Shown here: piece by piece, positions 48,275-55,773 of the stretch
Layout of the letters: each line of letters begins with the position of its first letter
Position numbering within the stretch: the first letter of the stretch is position 1
Assembly (NCBI GenBank): GCA_963832725.1
Contig: CAWHVG010000002.1
Coordinates: 186,001-250,000, forward strand
Length of the DNA stretch: 64,000 nt
Direction of reading: 5' to 3'
Origin: JAEZBP01 sp963832725
Lineage (GTDB): Bacteria > Myxococcota_A > Polyangia > Polyangiales > Sandaracinaceae
Program-made: the position numbers and the translations under genes
The notes under the pieces: model-generated
Told to the model about the DNA's origin: nothing
Databases searched by the model: none
What the model saw: only the letters and a program-made list of their open reading frames with translations

Positions 48275-49271
48275 TCAGCCGAGCACGTCCGGGTTGGCGA
48301 TGTGGAGGGGGCGCTCGCCGCGCAGGATGCGATCGAGGTCCCCCGCGACCATCTCGGTCTGATGCCGCACGACGTCTCGAGTGGCGCCGCCGAGGTGCGG
48401 CATCGCCACCACGTTGGGCAGCTTCAAGAGGATCGTCCTTGGTCGGCGGCTCCGACTTGAAGACGTCGAGCCCGGCGCCGCCGAGCCTTCCCTCCGCCAG
48501 CGCGGCGTAGAGCGCGTCGCCGTCGACGAGCTGATGACGCGCGGTGTTGATCAGGAACGCGCCCGGCTTCATCTGCGCGATCCGCGCTTCGCTCACGATG
48601 CCGCGGGTCTCCTTCGTCACCGCCGCGTGCAACGAGAGGACGTCCGACTCGGAAAAGAGCGTGTTCAGATCCACCCGCGTCACGCCGAGCGCCGCGAAAT
48701 GCGCGTCGTCGACCCGCGGGTCATGAGCGATGACCCGGCTGCCGAAGCCGGCCAGCCGGCGCGCCGTCTCGCGGCCCACCGCGCCGAGGCCGAGCAGGCC
48801 GACGGTGGCGCTGCCGAGCTCGAACCCGCGCAGCGCGCCGATGGAGCTGACCAACTCTTTCACGTCGCCCGGATCGAGCTCACCCGACACCAACCGCTGG
48901 TGCGTCGACACCACGCTGCGGGCCAAGCAGAGCATGAACGCCAGCGTGAGGTCCGCGACCAATCCGGCGTTCCGTCCCGGCGCGTACACGACGGGCACGC
49001 CCCGCTCGCTGGCCGTCTCCACGTCCACGTTGAGCGGCTCGCCGCGGCAGCAGCCGACCGCCCGGAGCTGCCGCGCCTCGAAGACCTCTTCGTGCACGAG
49101 ATCCACCTCGACGACCAGGATGTCGAAGGCTTCCTTCGCGACCCGCTCGGCGAGATCCTCGGCCATCCACAGCGCGCCGGTCTCGCTCCACGGCTCGTAG
49201 ACCACCTCGGCGTGCCGGCCCAGCAGCGCCAGTCCCTCCTCGGTGAAATCGGCGGTGACGAGCGCCTTCAC
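48275..49271 (-). CDS. D-isomer-specific 2-hydroxyacid dehydrogenase, frameshifted
   Basis: The product has about 331 residues. The NAD-binding Rossmann core is ATVGLLGLGAVGRETARRLA, and the substrate domain has RAVGCCRGEPLNVDVETASE. The catalytic Arg lies in LINTARHQLVDGDAL, Glu in GLDVFKSEPPTKDD, and His in VAMPHLGGAT after the break. The frame breaks at 48430-48434, where the minus strand reads GATCC; removing one C gives KDDLLKLPNVVAMPHLGG and an end at NPDVLG (TGA 48275-48277). The family includes phosphoglycerate and hydroxypyruvate reductases. It overlaps the SCP2 gene by four bases and precedes the FGGY kinase, so it probably acts in the same sugar-acid pathway. Confidence 0.88.
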
Positions 49272-49609
49272 GAGAAGAGGAGCCCGCGCAGCTTCATGGC
49301 CTTGGCGACGTCGCCCTTGAACTTGAGCTTGCCCGTCATGAACGCGTTCGGGCCGGTCAGCTCGCCGTTCATCATCTTGACGAAGTTCACGTCCTTCATC
49401 TTGACCGTGAACCCGGCGTCGCCGCTCTGGCCTTCTTTCACGTCGACGTCGCCGCCGTCGATGTGAACGGTCCAGGCTCCGCCCGTGTCGCCGGTGATGT
49501 CGAAGAAGAGCGTGCCGGAGAACCCTTCGACCTTGCCCGGCTCCTCGCGGACCGTCTCGGGCAGCACGCGATCGAACCAGTCGGACGGCTTCTCGATGTT
49601 GCTCATCAT
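49268..49609 (-). CDS. SCP2 sterol-binding domain protein
   Basis: The product has 113 residues (MMSNIEKPSDWFDRVLPETV at the start). The strands and helices of the SCP2 fold are clear: TLFFDITGDTGGAWTVHIDG, GDAGFTVKMKDVNFVKMMNG, and the family motif NAFMTGKLKFKGDVAKAMKL. SCP2 proteins bind lipid-like or acyl ligands in a hydrophobic tunnel. Its stop overlaps the dehydrogenase start (ATGA), so it is the first gene of the minus-strand operon and translation is coupled. Why a lipid-binding protein leads a sugar-catabolic operon is not clear from the sequence. Start ATG at 49609 or 49606. Confidence 0.9.
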   Translation of the reverse strand: MMSNIEKPSDWFDRVLPETVREEPGKVEGFSGTLFFDITGDTGGAWTVHIDGGDVDVKEGQSGDAGFTVKMKDVNFVKMMNGELTGPNAFMTGKLKFKGDVAKAMKLRGLLFS

Positions 49610-49828
49610 CCCTCCTCCCGCGCGAAAACGGCGGACCGAGCGTACGCCGCGTGGGAGCGCGCGTCTCCCGTTTTTACACCACGAGCCGCGATGGTGCGGC
49701 TCTTCGTCGCCAGCCGGGGACGGTCTCCGTCCTGCCGGCTGGAGTGAAGGGATCTAACGCGTTTCGTCACTCTCGAAAGGGTGATCTCGTTTGCCCCGCG
49801 CGATGCGTCCACTACGCTCGGAGCCGGG

Positions 49829-50497
49829 ATGGGCACGCGCGTCGCGATGGTCTCGGTCCTCGTGCTCGGGGGCTGCTTCGGAAACGTCGACACCGCGTTC
49901 CCGCAGGGGCTCGAGCCGCTGGAGAGCGAGAACATCGCCTCCCCTCCGGCGCCGGTCGACGGAGACAGGTACCCGGAGCAACTCTCGACGGCGCGCTCGG
50001 TCGCGCTCGACACCTCGCCGCGTACCAACTCGGTGCACGCTCGCGCGTATGTGCACGCCCCGATCGCCACCGTGTGGGAGGCGCTGCGCAACCCGGACGT
50101 CGACGCCGACCGGCGCGTGTTCAGCAGCTGGTCGGAGATGCCGCTGGACGAGCCCGAGTACGACTACAGCTACATCGTGCACGCGGTCATCACGAACGTG
50201 ATCACGGTGGAGTACGACGTGACTTGGCGGCACGGCGTCGTCACCGGGACGCTGGACGCCCCGGAGATCGTGGCCGTGCGCTATCAGAAGACGTCGGGGT
50301 CGACGGCGGTGCAGGATCTCCGCGGCTCGATCGTGCTCCGCTCGGTCACCCCCGACGTGACCGAGATGGAGATCATCGAGTACCTCCGCGCCGTCGGCTC
50401 GGGCTACGACAACATCGAGTCCTTCCTCCACGACATGTTCGAGGAGGTGCTCGCCTTCTCGCACGGCCAGCCGCTCCCGCCGGTGTCGGCGCTCTGA
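49829..50497 (+). CDS. Lipoprotein with SRPBCC/START-like domain
   Basis: The product has 222 residues. MGTRVAMVSVLVLGGCFGN is a lipoprotein signal with lipobox LGGC. After a Pro-rich linker, residues about 60-215 form an SRPBCC-type fold: ARAYVHAPIATVWEALRNPD is the classic first strand and helix, then VEYDVTWRHGVV, VAVRYQKTSGSTAVQDLRGS and a long C-terminal helix (NIESFLHDMFEEVLAFSHG). Such domains bind hydrophobic ligands; this one would face the periplasm or the cell surface. An upstream in-frame start at 49781 would bury the signal peptide, so ATG 49829 was chosen. Confidence 0.75.
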   Translation: MGTRVAMVSVLVLGGCFGNVDTAFPQGLEPLESENIASPPAPVDGDRYPEQLSTARSVALDTSPRTNSVHARAYVHAPIATVWEALRNPDVDADRRVFSSWSEMPLDEPEYDYSYIVHAVITNVITVEYDVTWRHGVVTGTLDAPEIVAVRYQKTSGSTAVQDLRGSIVLRSVTPDVTEMEIIEYLRAVGSGYDNIESFLHDMFEEVLAFSHGQPLPPVSAL

Positions 50498-50515
50498 GCG
50501 GGTGGGAGCCCTCCG

Positions 50516-51157
50516 TTGAGATCCCCGAGCGAGCGCGGGTTCTTCCGCTACGACGCGACCGAGCTCCGCGAGCAGGCCGAGCGCTTCGTCGCGGATTTGG
50601 CGCGCCTTCGGAGCGGGCCGCCCGGCCCGGAGATCTGGACGGAGGTCGTTCTCGACTGGCTGGCGGCCGCCGCTTCGGACCGCGCTCGCGTGGACGCCTC
50701 CACGGCGTGCCCTCACCTGACGGCGGAGCTCTACGAGAGCGTGGACTGGGCGAGGCCGCGGTCGGTGATTCGAAGCTGTCCGGTGGCGATGATCCACTCG
50801 AGCCACCCGACCTTCTCGGCCGGCCACCCTTACGGCTACGCGTACTGGGAGGAAGCGTTCCAGCGCGAGCGCCTGGAGACGCTCCTCGCGGTCGCGTGTG
50901 AGTGGGGAGGCGGGGGGCGGCCGGCGGCCCGCTACGGTCGCGTGATGCTGGCGGCGGCGGATGTGGCGGGGCTCGATGCGCGCGCCAAGGCGGTGCTCTA
51001 CGCGAGCGACACCGAAGAGGAGCGGCGGCGCATCGAGGACGGGCTGCGCAGGCTACGTCTGGCGAGCTGGGACGCGCGACCGTGGCTCGTCGTGGACGTG
51101 CCCTGGCGCAGCGACTGGAGCGAGCACGGGCCCGATTGGACGCTGCTCGAAGGGTGA
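50516..51157 (+). CDS. Protein of unknown function, 213 residues
   Basis: The probable start is TTG 50516, eight bases after GGGAG; no ATG suits. The product is helical and acidic, with RYDATELREQAERFVADLAR at the N-terminus, a His/Ser/Gly block (VAMIHSSHPTFSAGHPYGYA) near residue 95, and RRRIEDGLRRLRLASWDARP near the C-terminus. There is no signal peptide or membrane helix. The stop of the SRPBCC lipoprotein lies only 18 bases upstream on the same strand, so the two may be co-transcribed. I do not recognise a family. Confidence 0.55.
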   Translation: MRSPSERGFFRYDATELREQAERFVADLARLRSGPPGPEIWTEVVLDWLAAAASDRARVDASTACPHLTAELYESVDWARPRSVIRSCPVAMIHSSHPTFSAGHPYGYAYWEEAFQRERLETLLAVACEWGGGGRPAARYGRVMLAAADVAGLDARAKAVLYASDTEEERRRIEDGLRRLRLASWDARPWLVVDVPWRSDWSEHGPDWTLLEG

Positions 51158-51320
51158 AGGTCAGCGCGCGAGCTGGAGGTGGAACGCCTCGGCTGGAGAC
51201 GTCATCGGTCGCGCGGACGATCTTGCCCGAAGGCGGAGGTCAGCGCGCGAGCTGGAGATGGAAGTGCGGCGGGACGCCCTCGGCGAGCATGGAGACGTCG
51301 TCGGCCGCGCCGATGATCTG
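51156..51320. repeat. Decayed direct duplication of the 3' end of the M15-like gene
   Basis: GAAGGTCAGCGCGCGAGCTG at about 51156 is repeated as GGAGGTCAGCGCGCGAGCTG at about 51235. The similarity continues (TGGAGACGTCATCGGTCGCG against TGGAGACGTCGTCGGCCGCG) with small deletions. The left copy lies outside the gene, just after the stop of the 50516 gene, and looks like a dead remnant. Confidence 0.65.
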
Positions 51321-51797
51321 CTCGAAGATGCGGCGCTCGCGGCGGTTCATGTCGCGCGAGCGAACGTCGGCGGCGCTCGCGCGCAGGTGCCGCGAGATGT
51401 AGCAGCCGCGGTCGACCTGCGCGTCGATCACCCGCGCCATGGCGCGGATGCACGCCTGGCGCCCCCGCCGTCGGTTTGCCCGGTAGGCGCCTTGGATCTC
51501 CGCCGCCGCGTCGTAATCCCGGTAGAGGCGAGTGAGTCGCTGTCCCAGCCGGATCTTCTGGTACATCGCCTCGGCTTGTTCGTTTGGTGAGCGCGTGCCG
51601 CTGGTCACGACGAACCCGCGGCCGGCCCGGCGGTGGAACTCGCGGGCGATGCGGTTCAGCGCCGCGCGCATGGAGGAGCCGAGGTGTACGCCTTCCTCCA
51701 GCGTGTAGAGCCGCCCGTCGGCGTGGCTCGGCAAGGGGGCCAGCGCGAGCAGCGAGACGAGGAGCGCGAGGAGCGCCGCGAGACGGCCGCGATGCAC
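51240..51797 (-). CDS. Secreted M15-like peptidoglycan peptidase candidate
   Basis: The product has 185 residues. MHRGRLAALLALLVSLLALA is a signal peptide (cleavage near SHA-DG). The mature part has FVVTSGTRSPNEQAEAM, then CYISRHLRASAADVRSRDM, and VPPHFHLQL near the C-terminus. The order T-S-G-x-R-S, S-x-H-x6-D, and H-x-H is the zinc site of M15 carboxypeptidases and endopeptidases (DD- and LD-type), which cut peptidoglycan stem peptides. The Gly usually found after the zinc His (H-x-x-G-x-A-x-D) is replaced, so activity is not certain. Two cysteines (residues about 117 and 132) may pair. It converges with the 50516 gene. Confidence 0.65.
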   Translation of the reverse strand: MHRGRLAALLALLVSLLALAPLPSHADGRLYTLEEGVHLGSSMRAALNRIAREFHRRAGRGFVVTSGTRSPNEQAEAMYQKIRLGQRLTRLYRDYDAAAEIQGAYRANRRRGRQACIRAMARVIDAQVDRGCYISRHLRASAADVRSRDMNRRERRIFEQIIGAADDVSMLAEGVPPHFHLQLAR

Positions 51798-51976
51798 CGA
51801 GCGAACCTATCAAAGAGGAGCCGCCGGGCGCCAATTTCGAGCGGATGAGGGTCGAGGCGCCACGGGAGGCCGCCGCAGTAGGCGTTGTGGGCCGTGCGAG
51901 GCGCGTCTCGAGCTGCGGCGCTCGCGAAGCACGCGAAGAAGGAGAGCGCAGCGAGAAGCGAGGTTCGCCTGATCAC
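51656..51976 (-). CDS. Doubtful short secreted protein overlapping the peptidase start
   Basis: The start GTG 51976 yields IRRTSLLAALSFFACFASAA, a convincing signal peptide, then RDAPRTAHNAYCGGLPWRLD. After about residue 50 the frame runs over the start of the peptidase gene and becomes Arg/Ser-rich, as expected for an out-of-frame reading. It may be the 5' remnant of a secreted protein gene, or a short real protein with a lost stop. Base calling problems seen elsewhere could also explain it. Confidence 0.3.
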   Translation of the reverse strand: MIRRTSLLAALSFFACFASAAARDAPRTAHNAYCGGLPWRLDPHPLEIGARRLLFDRFARCIAAVSRRSSRSSSRCSRWPPCRATPTGGSTRWRKAYTSAPPCARR

Positions 51977-52134
51977 GGCGCCGTGGTACCCGTGTCTCGT
52001 GCGGAACCGCAACGCGAGCGGCCCCCTGGTGCGTGCCCGTTCAGGCCGACGACACGCGACATTTTCCGAGCGTCCGAAGGGCAGCCGACTATGCTGATTC
52101 CGCTTCTCCGCTCTTGCAGCTCACGACGGGGACC
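51798..52134. other. Intergenic region before the Cys-repeat lipoprotein
   Basis: Apart from the doubtful minus-strand frame ending in it, this 337-bp stretch between divergent genes shows no feature I can name. It should contain the promoters for the peptidase (minus) and the Cys-repeat lipoprotein (plus). A ribosome-like GACGGGGACC precedes ATG 52135. Confidence 0.35.
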
Positions 52135-54663
52135 ATGAAGAAGACGCTTTGGCTTTTCCTTGGCGTGCTCGCCGCCACGACCGCGACCGCCTGCTCGCTC
52201 GATTGGCACCCCATCATCGAGTATCGCGACGCGGGCCCGGACGGAGCCCAACCCGTCGAGTGTACGCACGACAGCGACTGCGACGACGGGCTCTTCTGCA
52301 ACGGCTTCGAGCTGTGCAGCGCCGGCGCGTGTGTGGCCGGTCCCCCGCCGGCCTGTGACGACTCCATCGCCTGCACGCGTGACGTGTGCGACGAGCTCGG
52401 CCGGCAATGCGTACGCCTCCCGGATCACGCCCTCTGCGCCGCGTCCGAGCTGTGCTCGCCCATGGACGGCTGTGTCCCGCGCGATCCGTGCACGACGGAC
52501 GGCGATTGCGACGACGGCTTCGCCTGCAACGGCGCCGAGACCTGTGACGCCGGAGCCTGTGCGGCCGGCACGCCGCCCGACTGCGCGGACTCGGTCGACT
52601 GCACGGTCGACGCCTGCTCGGAGGCGCTCGGCGGCTGCGTGAACACCCCGAACGACGGCGCGTGTGCCAGCCCGATGGTCTGCGACGCGACGAGCGGTTG
52701 CGTCCCGCCCACCCTCTGCACCGGCGACGCCGAGTGTGACGACGGCTTCTGGTGCAACGGCGCCGAGACATGCACCGACGGCCGCTGCGCTCGCGGGACG
52801 CCCCCCGACTGCGCCGACTCGGTCGACTGCACCGTGGACGTCTGCGTCGAGGCCTCGGACAGCTGCCAGAACGTGCCCGATCATCGCTCCTGCCCCACGG
52901 GCGAGCAGTGCATCCTGCCCGGAGGCTGCGCGGTCCCCGCCTCGTGCACGGGTGACGCCGACTGCGACGATGGCTTCTTCTGCAACGGCGCCGAGACCTG
53001 CGCCAGCGGGAGCTGCGTGGCGGGCACGGCGCCCGACTGCACGGACGGCGTCGCCTGCACGGCAGATCTCTGCGACGAAGCCGGCCGGCGTTGTCGCAAC
53101 CTGCCCGACGACACGGCGTGCGGGGTGAACGAGCACTGCGACGCGACGCTGGGATGCACGTCCGAGTGCACGGGAAACCCGGACTGCGACGACGGGCTCT
53201 TCTGCAACGGCGCGGAGACGTGCGTGTCGGGTGGCTGCGTGGCGGGGACGCCGCCCGATTGCAGCGACGGGGTGAGCTGCACGACGGACGCGTGCGACGA
53301 GACGGCGGGTCTGTGCCGGAACATCCCGAGCGACACGTCGTGCGGGGTGAACGAGCACTGCGACGCGACGCTGGGTTGCACGCCGCAATGCGCGGGGAAC
53401 GCGGACTGCGACGACGGGCTCTTCTGCAACGGCGCGGAGACGTGCGTGTCGGGTGGCTGCGTGGCGGGGACGCCGCCCGATTGCAGCGACGGGGTGAGCT
53501 GCACGACGGACGCGTGCGACGAGACGGCGGGTCTGTGCCGGAACATCCCGAGCGACACGTCGTGCGGCGTGAACGAGCACTGCGACGCGACGCTGGGTTG
53601 CACGCCGCAATGCACCGGAGATTCGGACTGCGACGACGGGCTCTTCTGCAACGGCGCGGAGACGTGCGTGTCGGGAGGTTGCGTGGCGGGGACGCCGCCC
53701 GATTGCAGCGACGGGGTGAGCTGCACGACGGACGCGTGCGACGAGACGGCGGGTCTGTGCCGGAACATCCCGAGCGACACGTCGTGCGGGGTGAACGAGC
53801 ACTGCGACGCGACGCTGGGTTGCACGCCGCAATGCACGGGAAACGCGGACTGCGACGACGGGCTCTTCTGCAACGGCGCGGAGACGTGCGTGTCGGGAGG
53901 TTGCGTGGCGGGGACGCCGCCTTCGTGCGGCGACGGCGTCGCCTGCACGGTCGACCTCTGCGACGAGACCGGCGCCCGCTGCCTCTCGGTCCCGGACAGC
54001 AGCATGTGCGGCGCTTCCGAGCGCTGCACCTCGAGCGGCTGCGTCGCGCTCGGCGCCTCCGTCGACAACCCGGCGACCTCCTGCAACGCGATCCTCCTCG
54101 CGGGCGTGGCCACCGGCGACGGGACCTATTGGGTCGATCCCGACGGCGCCGGCGGTCAGGGCGTCCGCCAGGTCTACTGCGACATGACCACCGACGGCGG
54201 CGGCTGGATGCTCATCGAGAAGAACGACGCCTCGTCGACCGCCGACGCCACGGCGGCCGAGGTCAGCCCCTCGGCGCTCTCGACGACCACCATCGACACC
54301 GTGGCGAAGCTCGCCGACGCCTTCATCGCGGCCGTCCAGGCGGCCAGCACCGGTGAGCTCCGGGTCGAGTCCCCCGGCCTCACGCCCTTGCTCTTCGCTC
54401 GCACGATCCCCTGGAGCGTGCCCACGCCGACCAGCTATCCGGCGGCGATCGAGGCCACCACCGACCTCGCCGCCGGCTACGCGGCGGGGGTCCAGTGCTA
54501 TGACGGAGACGCCGGCTGCCCCGCCTCGGGCTGGTGCTTCGGGGTGGCCACCGACGCCACCGGCGAGCACGCCTGCCTGCGGAGGAGCGGCATGGCCGGG
54601 ATCTACTTCGACGGCGGCTCCTACCCCGGCGCGTACCGCTCGGGCCGCATATGGGTGCGTTGA
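52135..54663 (+). CDS. Cys-rich repeat lipoprotein with fibrinogen-like C-terminal domain
   Basis: The product has 842 residues. MKKTLWLFLGVLAATTATAC is a lipoprotein signal (lipobox TAC). From residue about 40 there are eight repeats of about 74 residues, each C-x-x-D-x-D-CDDGxFCNGAETC, CVAGTPPxC, then six more cysteines (DGVxCTxDxCDE, HCDATLGC). This Dickkopf-like/VWC-like disulfide pattern is common in large surface proteins of Myxococcota. Repeats 5-7 are nearly identical at DNA level. The final about 200 residues (SCNAILLAGVATGDGTYWVD, QVYCDMTTDGGGWMLIEK) begin like a fibrinogen-related (FReD) domain, a sugar-binding fold. A surface adhesin is likely. It ends RSGRIWVR. Confidence 0.85.
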   Translation: MKKTLWLFLGVLAATTATACSLDWHPIIEYRDAGPDGAQPVECTHDSDCDDGLFCNGFELCSAGACVAGPPPACDDSIACTRDVCDELGRQCVRLPDHALCAASELCSPMDGCVPRDPCTTDGDCDDGFACNGAETCDAGACAAGTPPDCADSVDCTVDACSEALGGCVNTPNDGACASPMVCDATSGCVPPTLCTGDAECDDGFWCNGAETCTDGRCARGTPPDCADSVDCTVDVCVEASDSCQNVPDHRSCPTGEQCILPGGCAVPASCTGDADCDDGFFCNGAETCASGSCVAGTAPDCTDGVACTADLCDEAGRRCRNLPDDTACGVNEHCDATLGCTSECTGNPDCDDGLFCNGAETCVSGGCVAGTPPDCSDGVSCTTDACDETAGLCRNIPSDTSCGVNEHCDATLGCTPQCAGNADCDDGLFCNGAETCVSGGCVAGTPPDCSDGVSCTTDACDETAGLCRNIPSDTSCGVNEHCDATLGCTPQCTGDSDCDDGLFCNGAETCVSGGCVAGTPPDCSDGVSCTTDACDETAGLCRNIPSDTSCGVNEHCDATLGCTPQCTGNADCDDGLFCNGAETCVSGGCVAGTPPSCGDGVACTVDLCDETGARCLSVPDSSMCGASERCTSSGCVALGASVDNPATSCNAILLAGVATGDGTYWVDPDGAGGQGVRQVYCDMTTDGGGWMLIEKNDASSTADATAAEVSPSALSTTTIDTVAKLADAFIAAVQAASTGELRVESPGLTPLLFARTIPWSVPTPTSYPAAIEATTDLAAGYAAGVQCYDGDAGCPASGWCFGVATDATGEHACLRRSGMAGIYFDGGSYPGAYRSGRIWVR
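53181..53921 (+). repeat. 222-bp tandem DNA repeats inside the Cys-rich lipoprotein gene
   Basis: GGACTGCGACGACGGGCTC recurs at 53181, 53403, 53625 and 53847, exactly 222 bp (74 codons) apart. The first three copies are almost base-identical and the fourth is identical only over its first 70 or so bases. This suggests recent unequal crossing-over or gene conversion, so copy number may vary between strains and may be collapsed in assemblies. Confidence 0.9.
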
Positions 54664-54714
54664 CGCAGGTCAACCACCTTGGCGGCCCGTCCGATTCGCG
54701 CTATCTGCCGGCTC

Positions 54715-55773
54715 ATGCTGCGTTCCAAGATCCTCGGGCTCGGATCCTACGTTCCTGACCGCGTCGTCACGAACGAGGAGATCCCCTACCTCAACGACCA
54801 GCACGTCCGTCAGGCGGAGATCCAGACCGAGACGAACGGCGAGTGGATCCGAACGCGCACCGGCATCGAGCAGCGCCACTACGTGCCGAACGACGGCACC
54901 TGGGCCACGAGCGACCTCGGCGTGGAGGCGGCCAAGCGGGCGCTCGACGACGCGGGCCTGGAGGCGAAGGACATCGACTGCATCATCTTCGCGACCCTCT
55001 CGCCCGACATCCACTTCCCGGGCTCGGGCGTGTTCCTGCAGTCGAAGCTGGGCATCGACGGCGAGGGCGGCTGCCCCTGCTTCGACATCCGGCAGCAGTG
55101 CAGCGGGTTCGTGTACGGCCTGCAGATGGCCGACGCCTTCGTCCGCACCGGCACCTACGAGAAGGTGCTCATCGTCGGCGCCGAGGTTCACAGCCACTCG
55201 CTCGAGTACACGACGCGCGGTCGCGACGTCATGGTGCTCTTCGGCGACGCCGCCGGCGCTGTGATCGTGGGCAAGGACGAGTCGGAGGATCCGCACTCGG
55301 GGGTGGTTTTCACGCACTGCAAGGCGGACGGCTCGGGCGCCTGGGACCTCTACATGAAGGTCTTCGAGATCAAGCGGCTGCCCTTCGTCTGGTACGACGC
55401 GCACGACACGTCGACCAACCGCGACATGTACCCGCAGATGAGCGGCAAGAAGGTCTTCCTCAACGCGGTGCGCAACATGGTCGTGGCGACCAACCACGCG
55501 CTCGCCGAGACGGGCCTCACCTGGGACGAGATCGACTGGTTCGTGCCGCACCAGGCCAACCTCCGGATCAACGAGGCGGTCGTCGAGTACGCCGAGATCC
55601 CGAAGGAAAAGGCCCTCAACTCCATCATGTGGTACGGCAACACGACGGCGGCGACGGTGCCGCTGACAATCGACCACTGGCGCAAGGAGGGCAAGGTCAA
55701 GAAGGGCGACCTGGTCCTCTCCGCCGTGTTCGGCTCCGGCTACACCTGGGGCTCGGCCATCTTCCGAGTCTGA
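54715..55773 (+). CDS. 3-oxoacyl-ACP synthase III-like (FabH/thiolase fold) enzyme
   Basis: The product has 352 residues. The catalytic triad is intact: Cys129 in DIRQQCSGF, His279 in WFVPHQANLRI, Asn309 in MWYGNTTAATVP. The start LGLGSYVPDRVVTNEEI and WIRTRTGIEQRHY (substrate-loop Arg) are standard for FabH-type enzymes. These condense acyl-CoA with malonyl-ACP, or carry out related acyl transfers in lipid, polyketide and hydrocarbon (OleA-like) pathways. There is no fatty-acid synthesis operon around it, so it may serve a special pathway. ATG 54715 was chosen; the upstream part of the frame is intergenic. Confidence 0.93.
   Translation: MLRSKILGLGSYVPDRVVTNEEIPYLNDQHVRQAEIQTETNGEWIRTRTGIEQRHYVPNDGTWATSDLGVEAAKRALDDAGLEAKDIDCIIFATLSPDIHFPGSGVFLQSKLGIDGEGGCPCFDIRQQCSGFVYGLQMADAFVRTGTYEKVLIVGAEVHSHSLEYTTRGRDVMVLFGDAAGAVIVGKDESEDPHSGVVFTHCKADGSGAWDLYMKVFEIKRLPFVWYDAHDTSTNRDMYPQMSGKKVFLNAVRNMVVATNHALAETGLTWDEIDWFVPHQANLRINEAVVEYAEIPKEKALNSIMWYGNTTAATVPLTIDHWRKEGKVKKGDLVLSAVFGSGYTWGSAIFRV

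Noticed and set aside
54670..55739. C-terminal 370-residue extension of the membrane protein at 57504
   Set aside because: It is wholly antisense to the conserved FabH-like gene and lacks hydrophobic segments. It results from a probable extra base at 55803-55807.
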